From Roridomyces roridus (Eukaryota; Basidiomycota; Agaricomycetes; Agaricales; Mycenaceae), in contig JARKIF010000027.1 in NCBI GenBank assembly GCA_029378245.1, positions 620,001 through 684,000 of the forward strand: a DNA stretch of 64,000 nt, written 5' to 3'. The first letter of the stretch is position 1. Every line of letters begins with the position of its first letter. Shown here one piece after another: positions 43,791 to 55,479 of the stretch. The position numbers and the translations under genes were made by a program. Below the pieces are notes generated by a model that saw only the letters and a program-made list of their open reading frames with translations, made no database searches and was not told the DNA's origin.

Positions 43791-44263
43791 GCCATCGAGC
43801 GCGGTTCGCGTATCAGAGTGCGAAGTGGGCACTGGGCGGCGGAGTAAGTAGATCAGCTGGTAAGTGACCCAGAGACCCGCAATTCGCAGTAGTTGAAACA
43901 GAATAAGTACTGGGGCCTGTACGTGGGGCACCAGCGTTGAATATCGTGTCGTCGAGACGGAAAGAAGCGTGCCACCCGGGCCTCCCGGGTGCCGGGCCCT
44001 TGCGAAGAAATTGTGCTCCAGCCGGGCAACAAACTCCTGTCATTCCAAAGACTTCTTCTACCCATGACGAGTCATGCAGCTAATAGAACACGTTGCCAAG
44101 ACTGAAGAGCTTCGAGTGCCCTGTGTGCCAGGATCTTGAGGGACAGAAGCAAGGAGCAAGAGGCTGCGCGGGTGTCAGGTGACATCGGCGATCAATGACA
44201 CATTCGCACGCATACGTAATCTATCTTCTTTGTCTTTCACCACCACGTAGTTATCGCGTCGTG

Positions 44264-45375
44264 ATGCAACTGGGACAGTTCTCGGCCTCAGTTTCCGTCG
44301 ATGGCATACCTCTCCCCGAGTACGCGCCGGAGTACTCGACCGCTGGAACGGAAGCCACCTGCTGGATACCATCCGAGAACGGCAAGGTGAGCCCGACGGC
44401 CGCCAACGGTCCCCTAGTCAACGCGAGCCCAGAACTTCAAAGTCGAATGGACTAACGACCAAGCATCTCCGACATGTCTCATCTCCGGCCACCTCTGGGT
44501 CGACGGCATTCATTGTTCCGGCAGGCTCATGAAGGCGACGGACAACCCCACATTCAGTACCGGATCACGCGATAGTGTCGCCTCCTCAAGCAGCGCGCGC
44601 CGGCCGCTCGTTTTTAGCAAACAGGCGTTGACGGGTCGGTTTTTCTACTCATCCATGAAAGGCACTGATTGAGCATGCTACAGATGACGACCAATATCTG
44701 AACGCGTCAATCTCTCCCAACCTCGGTATGATTCGTCTACGGATCCGCCAAGTTCGACGCGATGGGCAGCGCCCACGGGTTGCGTTAGCCGAAGACCGCA
44801 CATTCGACACCCAAATGTTGCATGAAAGGACTAAGAAGGCTGTTGGGCACTCGGTGCAGTGAGTCTTCCAGCTTTATCTCAGGGGGTTGGCGGTGAAGAT
44901 TTGTATAGATTTGGAGCCGAATTTGCTTCGTCCAAGCCGAATAAGTCGTTCAGCACGCGCGTCGTTCAAGAGCTTGTTACCTTTGTGTTCAGATATCGGC
45001 CTATGGGTATGTGCTTCGTCCGCCACCTTCCTTGTTTTCCAAATCTTAGTGTCTTTCAGATCTGCTCCAGGCCGAGGGTATTGCCCCACCCCCCGTTAAG
45101 AAGGAACTTGCGTCCTCGTCGGAAGACGTCCTCGACCTGACTGTATATGACGACGATGAAGCCGACGAAGCGGAGATCCAGAAACTCGAGGTAAGACCTT
45201 TCCTCCTAGTTTTAAATATTAGGCACCAACACATGTCATGCAGGCTCGACTCGGGGCGTTGAAGAACAAACGGAAGCGGGTCAAACGCGAGCAGTCCTCG
45301 GATCGGGTGAAGAAGGAGATCAAGACCGAGTCCAGTTTCGATTTTAAGCCCGGGGAGGTGATTGACTTGACTTGA
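44264..45375 (+). CDS. DUF7918 family protein with SUMO-interaction-type motifs
   Basis: Six exons (44264-44386, 44433-44634, 44684-44858, 44909-45006, 45060-45190, 45244-45375) sum to 861 nt, or 286 aa. Order of features: MQLGQFSASVSVDG with TEATCWIPS; DGIHCSGRLMKA; DDQYLNASISPNLG; FGAEFASS; ELVTFVFRYRP; then VLDLT followed by the acidic VYDDDEADEAE; a basic stretch with VKKE, VKRE, VKKE and IKTE; and final VIDLT. Splice positions match the two paralogues at 6.9-10.4 kb. Upstream, GC-rich palindromic sequence lies at about 43,975-44,000. Confidence 0.87.
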
Positions 45376-45613
45376 TCCTGTGTCGACTTGGGTTGTATCT
45401 CTCTTTACTGTTTGTTGTCTTTATTGTTTGATATCTTGGGCGGCTCTCCAAGTGCAAAGTCTCGATGAATCTCGGTCTATCTCGACCAACGATCCTTGAT
45501 CCGGTTCTGTGCGCAATGACGGCTAATGACGGCCGACTGTGGGAAGGAATCCGTCAATAACGTCCACGCAGCTTCAAGCTTCAAGCTTGCTCCCAAACCC
45601 TTTTCTCCGATCT

Positions 45614-46447
45614 ATGGATCCACACAGTATCGGAGCTGTAAGTTTCCATCAACTGTCTCTGGCCGAAGTTGACTTGCATGCGGGTCACCAGTCCCCCTTC
45701 TCCGAGATTCTCCATACAAACTACAGGACAAGTCTACCCATCGTTCCAATCTTCTCGCACTCGACAATGCTCAACTCCCTTGTTCTCAGTGTCCCTGAGA
45801 TGTCCATGCATGCACTCGTGGAAACATTACAGGCCGCTTCTTCCTCAGTTCGAAGAGCTGACGATAAAATATGAACCGTCGTACCCCACTGGAGCACTTT
45901 CTTGAACTCATGACTCCTTCGAGGGTTGTCCCCGCCTTCGGACTTCGGAGTATAACCCTTCCAGTCTGCTTCCCGTGACGTACTACTGAGCATTTCCAGG
46001 ACAGTCATATTTGCCGCGCCGTTTTCAATATCGAACAATCGTTTACCGCTGATCGCCAGGGTGGATACTAATTAGGAGAGAGGGGCATAGTATGAAAGCG
46101 AGACACTCGGGCCCTTTTCTTCCTCAGGACTCAGGAGAGATGAGACTTGCATGCGACACGGTCGCGTCGACCGAAATCATGCTACCTAACAGCACGAGGT
46201 TTTTTTCCCCCTAAAGCTCGCTTGGCACGTTTTCAAAGCTGAGGATCTGACATTCTGTTTTTCAACAGCGATCCAACCGCGATCAGTGGCGCTTCGTCGG
46301 ATCACCTTGGACAGCGGATCACGATCACTTCTGCCGGAGCCATATATTTACGTGCCGCCTTCGCCGAAGCTCGAGCCGTATCTCGTCGAAGACGAGAACG
46401 AGGTGTGCAGGAGATGGGATTCTGAAGTGAATTTGGGGAATTTGTAG
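45614..46447 (+). pseudogene. F-box/LRR gene relic
   Basis: Begins MDPHSIGA followed by a splice-like GTAAGTTTCC and a second exon with LSVPEMSMHALVETLQAA and LEHFLELM. Frames then change. A terminal piece, VALRRITLDSGSRSLLPEPY, resembles the C-terminus of F-box/LRR proteins and ends at a stop near 46,447. A second, independently decayed copy of the first part is at 55,725-56,232. The segment upstream (from about 45,290, the DUF7918 tail) is also shared, showing the duplicated block. Confidence 0.5.
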
Positions 46448-46484
46448 AAGTTGTCTAGTTGTGAATGAATCTACGAAGCCTCGG

Positions 46485-46812
46485 TAGTGTTCACCACGGG
46501 TTTGGCAACCCGGTCCGGGTCGCGGGTACGGGTTGCCCGGGTACGGGCTCGGGTCACTGTTGAACAACCCGTAACCCGTGCGGGTCAGACTCAAGCCATC
46601 AATTCGCGTCGGAACTCGATGGAGAGGTTACTGTGCAGTGTTTTGAGGGCATAAGACCTTGCTTACCGCTTAAAAGAGCACTCCAGAGCGTCTTCCAGGC
46701 ACCAGCGTCGCAGAATACGCCCCAAAACCCGTCAAATTACGGGTCGGGTTTGTCGCGGGTACGGGTGCGGGTCGTCGTCTGACTACCCGCGGGTGACCCG
46801 TGGTGAACACTA
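46485..46812. mobile_element. Non-autonomous hAT-like element 2 (328 bp)
   Basis: Terminal repeat TAGTGTTCACCACGGGT, inverted at the right end (ACCCGTGGTGAACACTA). Perfect 8-bp target duplication AGCCTCGG at 46477-46484 and 46813-46820. Inside both ends are many copies of CGGGTACGGG-type motifs in both orientations. No transposase. Confidence 0.88.
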
Positions 46813-46820
46813 AGCCTCGG

Positions 46821-47682
46821 ACTTTGACAATTAGTTACCCGCACGACTTTGGCCAAAACACGCGACATGGAGGGCCTGGCGCACTCGACCTTGGAATTCG
46901 GTGGGTTTCGAGACGAATGCAGGGATCGATGTGTTCAGTGGAACATGCGGATCGTAGTAGGCTCGGATCTGCAGAACGAAAGGTCAGATAATGCCAGTGA
47001 CGCGCAGAAAGACTTACTCATCATTTTGAGGTCGGGGAGGAGACATTTCCAATGCCAAATTGTGACCAGAGGCTACCGAACGCGCCTGGGTATTAGTCCT
47101 TCGCGGAGTTCGACGCACTCAAGGTAGGCGTTCAGAGCGAGACATGGATCCCATGTCGATGGGCGTGTTAACCAGTAAGCCCATAAGCTTTGAGGAAGGA
47201 TGCGAGAACAGAAACGGCGGCGGTCGTGGTGCTGAAATGTTTGCACATGTCCGAGTCGTCGACGCTGGGATCTTACTCCGCGTTGTTACTGCTCGGAATT
47301 TCAAGGCACGCAAGGGCCGCCTGTGTCTGAGAGGATCTATGCGTTGACGTAGATCTGGACTCTGGAGCAGTTGAAGGTGGTATGATAACTTGTAGACCGT
47401 GACTTCGAGGGATGGGCCGCGACCGCGGGCGAAAAACACGGTTGGAAGCTCGGACTCGGCCAATGTTCACTCGTCGATATCGAGGCCTGAGATCTGATAC
47501 GCTGAGGCAGGGCGCCAGGAGGCGTCGCTCGAAAACGGAGAGAGCAGGACAGTGAAGAGATGGTGGTCGAGGTCAAGTCCCGGATCATATCATGATGGAT
47601 ACAGTGCGCGATCACTTTGGCAGTATTTGCGCGTGACTTGCTACCGCCATCTCAAAAATTTCACACCACTGGCATCGCAACC
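46821..47682. other. No gene recognised
   Basis: Several overlapping open frames on both strands, none with a recognisable domain or coherent splice pattern. The last ~80 bp is the 5' flank of the F-box-like gene. Confidence 0.5.
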
Positions 47683-49025
47683 ATGCTAGTTCCACAGGAA
47701 CTCGTCAATCTCATCGTATGCAATCTCGCGGGCGACGCGCCTAGTCTCAGATCCTGCTCACTCGCCGCACGCACCTTCGTCCATCCCTCCCAGAGTCTCC
47801 TCTTCAAAAGAATTGACATCCTCCCTCCTACGCGGAGCGGAGATGATCCATGCCAGAAATTTCACCAAACAATTATATCGTCTCCTCATCTGGCGTCCCT
47901 GGTCCAGGACTTGCGCCTCGTATTGGCGGTTGGGGACCAAGACGAGCCGAGTGCGGCGGGTGACCCGCGTCCTTCCTGGATTCTGTCTGGGAAGACGCTG
48001 TCTCTGATGCTTCCACTCCTCAGGCTAAAACACATATCCCTCATCGACAACGCACGTCGTTACGCATCCACCAATCGGGCGACAGCCGGTTTGAATTGGA
48101 GCCAACTAGGCCGCTCCCTTCAATCCGCCCTGATCGCCGCCTTTTGCTCGCCAAGTTTGCCGTCTGTTCGCTTAAAATGGGTCGCATTCTCTTCACCCCG
48201 AGAACTGCTGTCCCTTTTCTGCGACGCAACTTCCCTCAAGTTGCTACACCTCTCGTGTATCGCTTTTGATCTCACGCACAAAGGCGACTCCTGGCCGCAG
48301 TCGCGCGCTTGGCGACCCAAACTCACCTCCATCTATTGCTTTGAACTAGAGGGCGACACGTTCCACCCGTATTTCCGGAATCCCCAAATCGACTTGTCTG
48401 GCCTTACCACGCTTACCATATTTGCTTCAAGCATGAACGAATGGAGTTTTAGACCGCATGTGATCCCAGCGCTTGAAAATCTAATGCTTTATGTGCCTCA
48501 CTGTAAGTGATGTCATCCTCCAAGTCTTCACACCGCATGAATCTCCCAACTGATTTGGCTTCAGCTTTGGATTTCAAATCCCTTGTAACGCCCCGCCTCC
48601 GTTCACTTCAGGCGTTCACATCGGACTGGAGTGAAGACCTGCTCCAGTTTTGTCGAGTCTGCCCCAGAAATGCGCTACTCGAGGTACTCTCGCTCGATGG
48701 AGCTCGGACACACTGTACCGTCGATTTGGCCGTGCTCAACGATGCGGTGGAATCTCTCCTCTCCGATCTGCCCTCTTTTGAAATGGTGGAATTTCGGGTT
48801 TTGGAGACACGTGGTGCCGACCACCAGGCTTTCCTCGACTGGTCGGAGGAGGTTCGAGCATCATTGTATTCGTTGGAAAGCCGTCATTTGCTGGTTTTCA
48901 CCAAACTTTTGGGTTCGTCGCTAACTTTGCCTCGTGTGGAAATTGAACTGATTGCTTTGCAGGCAGCTACATGCAATAGCAAGATTTTTTGGGAACACTC
49001 TTTTTTGCAACATTGCGACAGTTGA
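47683..49025 (+). CDS. F-box-like/LRR protein (426 aa)
   Basis: Two exons (47683-48502, 48565-49025) total 1,281 nt. The N-terminus LVPQELVNLIVCNLAGDAPS, then LRSCSLAARTFVHPSQSLLF is typical of the Agaricomycete F-box-like proteins that start LPxELVxxIV. The remainder is Leu-rich (LKHISLIDN, LKLLHLSC, LSGLTTLTIF, ALENLMLYVP). It is a different subfamily from the 478- and 481-residue proteins. Probable ubiquitin-ligase adaptor. The ATG at 47,683 is preferred over the in-frame one at 47,617 because the F-box motif follows it directly. The very end may contain one more small intron. Confidence 0.75.
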
Positions 49026-49099
49026 AAAGTGATGCCGGTCTGAGCTACGTGGCTGACCGATTCCTCGCGTACATACCTTCATCTTGGGAACATAAATGA

Positions 49100-49260
49100 T
49101 GCGAGTACATATCCTTTAGCGGAAGGAGCGCGAAATTCTCCTTCTGTATGTCCGATACCAGACTTGTTTGAGGACTTTGTTTACAGTATACAGAATTTCT
49201 CGGACTGGAATGCTGTACAACTTTTGCAGCGGGCTTGTCAAGGATTGAACGTGCGAGAAC
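49100..49260 (+). pseudogene. Relic of the 50-kb gene family
   Basis: GARNSPS, a GTATGTC donor, a TATACAG acceptor and then FSDWNAVQLLQRACQGLN match the last intron and following exon of the gene at 50,022-52,341 (SDWDALQLLQRACQGLN). Only this short part is left, 0.8 kb upstream of the intact paralogue. Confidence 0.7.
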
Positions 49261-49269
49261 AAACGGCCT

Positions 49270-50021
49270 CGCTATTTTCAACCTCCAGGGAGAACCCGGG
49301 CGGCACCGGCATGGTCCATAATGGTCCATTTATAACTGCACATGCAGGGAGGACCATTTCTTCGACGAACTCCCGCAAACCGGGTCGAGGTCCGAAAGGC
49401 CGATCAGATGGGAACTGCCACCGACTCGGAGACAATGACGCTTCGTCCTTGTTTGGTTCTTGTCTTCCCACCACGACCACGACGGACCACGACTCCAATC
49501 TGGCCCTTCGCCAGAGGGCAGACAACCACGACTCTGGTCGTGGCAGTTCGTCAAGGGTCTGCTGAGTGCTCTTGGTTCCTGGTAAAAACCCCCTCTCCCT
49601 GGTCCATTTTTCTGTTGGTCGAAGAATCCGAAGACACTTACCCAAACGATCTCCCGGACAACGCAAAGTCCGTGCGCTGCACTTCAAGCCGTCAACGTTT
49701 GCGACAGGGAATCCCACGATCAAAAACGACTCGAGTCTCCCACCATCCGTCATGCGACCAGATTCTGATTCATCGTCTCGGCACACGCAAATAGCCACAG
49801 TGGGCTGTGCATGCGCACAGCACCGACCACCTCATCTTTGCCTCGTCTCTGCTGGAACTGCTGCTTCCCGGTGCGTACCACTACAACACATTATTAGGGG
49901 GAATGGAGCCGGCCGCTGGACTCGGGGCGCCCTTGAATCCTCCGAGGTATGTCGGACCAGTGACCAGTGACTCGGCTGGAATCTGAATGCGAACGGTTCC
50001 CCATGGTCCAGGACCGCGCAG
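49270..50021. other. No gene recognised
   Basis: A stretch with several GGTCCA phrases and a CGACCAGAGTCGTGG-type hairpin (49,490-49,550), followed by the 5' flank of the next gene. I looked for terminal repeats and a target duplication and did not find a convincing pair. Confidence 0.5.
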
Positions 50022-52341
50022 ATGTTCACTGATACTAGCCGTTTGGACTTCCATGGGTCTCAATTCACCAATGTTTTGGGAGATATGAACGTTACCTATA
50101 ATCGAGAGGAGCCGTCTGCGGGTAAGTTTCATCTTGCGCATAAAGCTGTCTGCTCATCGGGATGCAGTGCGAGAACCGCCAACTCGACCCTTGGTGCATC
50201 TGAATCCGCCGGAACGCCTCTACTCCGACAGCGAAAGCTACTGCAACCAACTTCTTCGTCACGGCCGCGGCTTTCCGCTGTACATCCCAGCTCCGCGCGG
50301 TAATCTTCCTGCAGAGTACGGCTATCGCGGTGTCTCCATCGGAGACGTCGGTAGGGTCACTCCGGAGGGAATTTTCGACTTCTTTTTCAACATCTACCTC
50401 CCCGCGGACCACCCAATCAACGACAACGACGTGCCTGAAAATTTTTCGCCGTTGGCGCTGTACGACTCGAAGAATGTGCTGCCGATTGAATATCTGCCGG
50501 GCCAGCATGTCTCGACATCCGCTGTTCTCAAGGTCGATTTAGAGCTCTCTGAGGGGTATGTGGTTTCCATTCCACCCACGTGCATGTATCTGATTATCCA
50601 AGTCGCGGGGACTCCGGAGAATTCGTCTTTGATTGTCTGGGGCCCCGGGGTGCAGTACTTGCTCTGCCCCTCGGGTCGCACATCGAAAGACTGGATAACT
50701 TCGGAGACATGCTGCAATATACGCGGCAGAACGCCGAAAACTGGTACAAATACGTCAACGGTGCTCGCGGACGCCAACTTTCCAACGGCTCGTTGTATCT
50801 CATCACTGGGTGGGAGAAGGCCCGCGCTTGGGGCATAGCTGCATTCCAGGAAATCCCTCAGACCCGCTACCCGTTTCGAATCTCTTTTGGATCGGCTTTC
50901 GTCAACTCGGGGCAGAAATACTACCGATGGAATACATCAGGCCCGACTCGGACGAAAAGCTCGGGGCCTGTTCCCATGGACCAAACGCCTCTCAATGAGA
51001 CCGTGTTCATACATGGATTCTCCATTTCGCTTGGAACGAGCATATGGTCCAGATTATTCGGAACGGTCGAGGTTGCTCCGATAGTTGACGCCCAACTTGG
51101 ACGGAGTAGCAAAGAATACATCCCATACGGGGCGCAGGGATTCAGCAATTCCAGCTGGGGTTTTGACTCGTTCTGGGGTAGTGGAGGAGCAGGGCTGCAT
51201 GATTCTGGCGTCACTCTGTCCGATATCTCACCCGCACAGAATGTGAGTTTCTTCTCGAATGATAATGACACTCGATGTGACACAACTCTTCAGCTATTCC
51301 ATCCTTCACAAGTAATGAACACGTATCTTCTCGGCATGGTGAGTATTTCCTCTCCTTGTTGCGTGTGCTCTAACCCGAGTCAAATAAGTTTCCCGATGCA
51401 ACGGTCGTCATGACCCACGACGACGATTGGCGGGAAATTCTTCGAGGTGGACACATTCCTTCTGTATGTCTGATCGCACACTTGCCTCTGAGGTCTTTAC
51501 TTACGGTATACAGGGCTCTTCGGACTGGGATGCCCTGCAGCTGTTGCAGCGCGCTTGTCAAGGATTGAACGCCGTGCTGGAAGAAAACGGCCTCGCCATG
51601 TTCAGCCGCTCAACTTCCAGGAATTCCCCTCGATACTCGGGACCCCCAGAAGTGCTATTGCGTGACCCTTGGCGGCACGTACAAGACATTGGGCCTGCAA
51701 ACGTTTCGTCCCCTTCCAGATGGATGATTTCTCACTCACAGACGTCCCGCAAAGTTTCAGCAACCTCGAGACCTTTGATTGCGAGAAGCCGCCGTGCTGG
51801 AGCAACACGGACACGTCGAACATATGAGGATCACAACAATTTTTTGGCGTCCAGCCCATACCTCCAACCAGGACTCGCTCGCTACAGGTCAAAACCTCAA
51901 CCTAGAGATCTTGCCGACGAGTCCGAGTTCCTATTCGGAGCCGGTGGCGCTGGGATCAACTACGACCCGTGGATGGCGCCGAATGATCCCACATTTACGA
52001 CGCCGCAGCCGGACTGGTGGGACGACCTGGTTATGGCGTCTCCGGATCTCCCGGCCTTCGATGACGCGGGCACCAGTGACGATCCATATCTGCCGCCAAA
52101 TCCTTTCGTGTCTCCTGAACCCTCCGAGAGGGACATTGTCGCTTTGGGAGGCGGTGATGATGCCCTGGCATTGGACCAATATTCACTAGTACTGCCCGCA
52201 TATTTGGAGAGCCTCCAGCCCCTGGACGAAGATGCTGCGAGCCTCGCTGGGCCTGTGTCTCAGGACTCCCCGCCAACGCCCGCGGTACCTCATCCGGAGA
52301 AGGATGAAGACCAGGCTCCCCCGGAGGAAGAGTCCAATTGA
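50022..52341 (+). CDS. Large hypothetical Agaricomycete protein with acidic tail (708 aa)
   Basis: Five exons (50022-50121, 50168-50555, 50603-51338, 51389-51463, 51514-52341) give 2,127 nt. The N-terminus has DFHGSQFTNVLGDMNV, a short Gly/Asn/Phe motif that I associate with N-termini of many Agaricomycete proteins, including NLR-like ones. Next is the shared core with the 34,863 gene: LPAEYGYRGVSIGDVG, FDFFFNIYLPADHPIN, GAVLALPLGS, NGSLYLITGWEKARAWGIAA. The SDWDALQLLQRACQGLN helix follows, then a long low-complexity acidic/Pro C-terminus (DDWVMA-type and PHPEKDEDQAPPEEES). No catalytic motif is recognised. Start could lie further upstream in another exon. The tail frame after ~51,620 is the least certain part. 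Confidence 0.72.
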
Positions 52342-53023
52342 ACGATTAGTTTTTGTAAGCAACATGTTCTCCTCTACTTACCTACGGCGCCGTCTAATGT
52401 ACTTGCAGGTACTATTTAATATTGCTCTGTGGGTTTTGCTGTCCGTGACTCGACCGAATTACCTTTCTACTATCCCTTTCGGTTTCCTCCATCCGGATCG
52501 TGTTCAATATACGTAGCGTCAGTCGGTACTAGTATCACATTGACTCCTCTATTTATGCCTTTACTCCGGCATTCCTTGGCAAGAGTCCTACGGATTCGAC
52601 GTTGAAGATTCAACTTCAACTTGCTCATACCTCATTCAGCGCAGAAGTTTCACAGTTCACGGACCACTTCCGTTGAACTTCCGTCTTAGAGTGACGACAG
52701 AATGTACTTGGTACAAGTTGTATACCTGTTTTCCCCCTATATTTTGAGGTGTTCGGTAGATGGTGTATTCTTACTGTTAGCATTAATGGGCTTAGTGGTC
52801 GCTGCCATCGTAGAAGCGACAGACTTTCTCGACCCGCCGCCCCTTTACCCGTTTTTTGGCCTGCCTCTTTCGTTTTCGTCGGCTGATCTCTTCTTTCACG
52901 GATCGCCCTGCCTTCCCCCAAGTCCCGGCCATTCTTCTCTAGTCGTCTCTCTTGGCACACTCCTCTCTTTCGACAACACGAGCCGACCCGAGCGCCTGCA
53001 CGTCTCTTTTGGGCAACGCCGAG
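52342..53023. other. Intergenic; no gene recognised
   Basis: 3' flank of the large hypothetical gene and 5' flank of the DUF2828 gene. One open frame (52,702-53,424, plus strand) overlaps the next gene in another phase and is a shadow. Confidence 0.5.
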
Positions 53024-55392
53024 ATGGCGCTCCCACGCTCCTCTCTCCTCCGTCCATTTCGACAGCTACTCCGCCGCGCCCACAGGTCAGCGAGGGCCGG
53101 AGGTTTCCATGTCACACGTACGCGGTCTTGCCAGAACCCCGCCCTCCCGTCGATCCCGGAACTCTTCGACCCCGACTTTTTGGACGCTCTCATCCCGCCT
53201 TCCCCTGCCGATCCGCAGACCCATGCTTGCGCGCAGAATCCGATAGGCGTCTCAAACACTCCTTCGCAACAGACGCTGACGGAGAATGGCTCACCTCCGT
53301 CCAGCTCGAAGCTATCCGCCACGCACGATGCCTTCTGGGAGCTGACTTATTATACTTGGGGAAACAAGATCGGAGCTCTTCTGGACAAGGTGTGTCACCT
53401 CCGCTTCAGTCTCGATGTGGCTGAAACGTGCTAGGCATGGGCGGAGGACCCTCTGCTGGCGCTCAAGCTGATATGGAATGTACGCAGCATCCATGAGGGA
53501 AAGGCGCAGAAGAAGGTTTTTTATCGGTGCGTGCTTGATCTTGGCATCTAGTCCGCTGCTCATCGTGCTCCAGGGCCTTTGGCTGGCTCTACGACAACCA
53601 TCCTCGTACCGCTATAGCTAATCTTCATCTGCTCGTCACCCCCGTGTGCGGCAAAGGAGGCAAGCACGCGCATGGATACTGGAAAGACCTCCTCAATATC
53701 TTGACGCTTGCCACCGTCGACAAGCTGAGCAACGTCCACGAGTACCCCAGCAAGTTCCTCACGCCATGGGGCCTCAAGCGTAGCGGCGCGCGCCGCGTCA
53801 TCATACCACCAGGCGACGACTTGAAGAACGTTGTCAAGGCACGCCGTGCCGTTGTCGGTGGAGCAAATCATGCTCGTGTAGAACTCAAGCTGGCGGATCC
53901 CAAATACAGGGCTCTCTTCATCGGCGTCGCACGTCTCTTCTCCGCCCGACTCCTCGCCGACTGGGGCCTCTTTTACTCGGGCCAAGACCGCGATATCTCA
54001 CTTGCGCCAAAGTGGGCCCCAAGCCCTCTTGCTACACACGACCGGCACACTAACATCTCCACCGCCATTGCCCGCCTCGTCTACCACAACGGTCCCGGGC
54101 TTGCGCTCCCTGACGTGCGTTTCCCCTCAGCCCTGAAGGACCTCCCGCTCGAGTCACCCGAGGCGACCGACATCCTCCGCTCGTACTACCGACGCTGGAT
54201 CCTCACCCCTCTCCGGGCAGTGACGGGCGTCACGGTGACCTTCATGTCTGCCAAGCGGTGGGCTGACATTCCGTACAACCGAGTCAGCAAGGTCTGCATG
54301 AAGAACAACGAGGAGCGTTTCTTCCGGCACGATCCCGAGGGCTTCCAGCAACACCTCATCTCACTCGAGAGGGAGCGGTCGATCAGCTGCACCACCCTCC
54401 AGCCGCACGAGCTCCTTCAGCAATTGGCAGCGCTGAAATCAAAGTACACCGAGTATCCCGAGCTGAAGAAGCATCGCAAGGCGCGGCTCGAGGCAAATCG
54501 GCGGGTGATTGACGCGCAGTGGGAGGTGGTTGTCGAGAGGCTGCGCAGGTCGGGGACGATTGAGAATTCTATCGCTGTGTGCGATGTCTCGGGCTCGATG
54601 GGCAGCTTGCTGCCGACGGGGAACTTGTGGTCGATCAAGGACTTGGAATCCAGCCCGATATTCCCCGCCGTGTCGCTCTCTCTGCTCCTCGCTCAGCTCT
54701 CCAAGCCGCCATTCGATGCTGGTTTCATCACCTTCTCGCAGAATCCCCGATTAGTGAGGGTGGATATGGGCAAGGGACTGTATGAGACCGTCAAGGAAAT
54801 ATCGACGTCCAAGGCCCCGTGGAGAGCATCCACGAATCTCTACGCTGTCTTGATGCGTCTCATACTCCCAATGGCGATCGAGAACAAGGTCAAGCCCGAG
54901 GATATGATCAAGCGAGTGTTTGTGTTCTCGAATCGGCAGTTTGACGATTGTGTCGTGAGCTTCGACGAGTCAGAGTCCGAGTCGGATTCGTGGTCAGGGA
55001 AGGGCCGCCACACGGTCAAAACGAAGGGTAGGCGGGCGCGGGGATTCTTGCGCGACGAGAGGGGGCGGAGGCACAGGTCGACGAATTACGAGGTGATTAC
55101 GAAGGCGTTCGAGACTGCGGGGTATGGGGTGCCTGAGATTGTGTTTTGGGACTTGCGGCATGGGGAGAAGACGGAGGTGACCGAGGGTCGGGTGGGTGTG
55201 ACGTTGATGCGTGGATTTTCGCCTGCGATGCTTAAAGTGGTTATGGGAGAGGAGGAGGGCCACAGCGAGACTGATGTGGAGGAGGGAGAGGAGGTCGTCG
55301 AGGAGGAGCCCATACGGTTGTATCGTCCTCGCAGTATCGTGGGGAAGGCGCTGGCGAAGGAGTGTTACGACGGGCTGGTTGTCGTGGACTGA
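53024..55392 (+). CDS. DUF2828 / von Willebrand A-type protein (758 aa)
   Basis: Three exons (53024-53389, 53435-53526, 53574-55392) sum to 2,277 nt. The N-terminus is basic and may be a targeting peptide (MALPRSSLLRPFRQLLRRAH). The helical DUF2828 region contains LKLIWNVRSIHEGKAQKKVF, GKHAHGYWKDLLNIL, WGLFYSGQDRDISLAPKW and ILRSYYRRWILTPLRAV. The vWA-like domain has the MIDAS motif AVCDVSGSMGS (D-x-S-x-S), the STNLYAVLMRLI segment and VFVFSNRQFDDC. The family is related to Ro60/TROVE proteins, which bind small RNAs; that role here is inference. At the position where relatives commonly have SDMQFD this protein reads SNRQFD. An upstream in-frame Met at 52,952 is possible. Confidence 0.88.
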
Positions 55393-55479
55393 GAGGAGGA
55401 TTGAAGGACGCATTACATTAATCATAAGTTATGAACCCCCCGCAATGTATCATTAACTCAGCTCACATCTCACCATAGA

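Noticed and set aside
43586..44065. Overlapping minus-strand frames as a membrane-protein gene
   Set aside because: Only a short RCE1-like piece is recognisable. The rest has no shared structure with the 38,665-39,111 copy.
49270..49620. Possible TIR element around repeated GGTCCA phrases
   Set aside because: The ends are not convincing inverses and no target duplication was found.
52702..53424. 240-aa plus-strand open frame
   Set aside because: Overlaps the first exon of the DUF2828 gene in another phase. The DUF2828 frame has domain motifs and coherent splicing.
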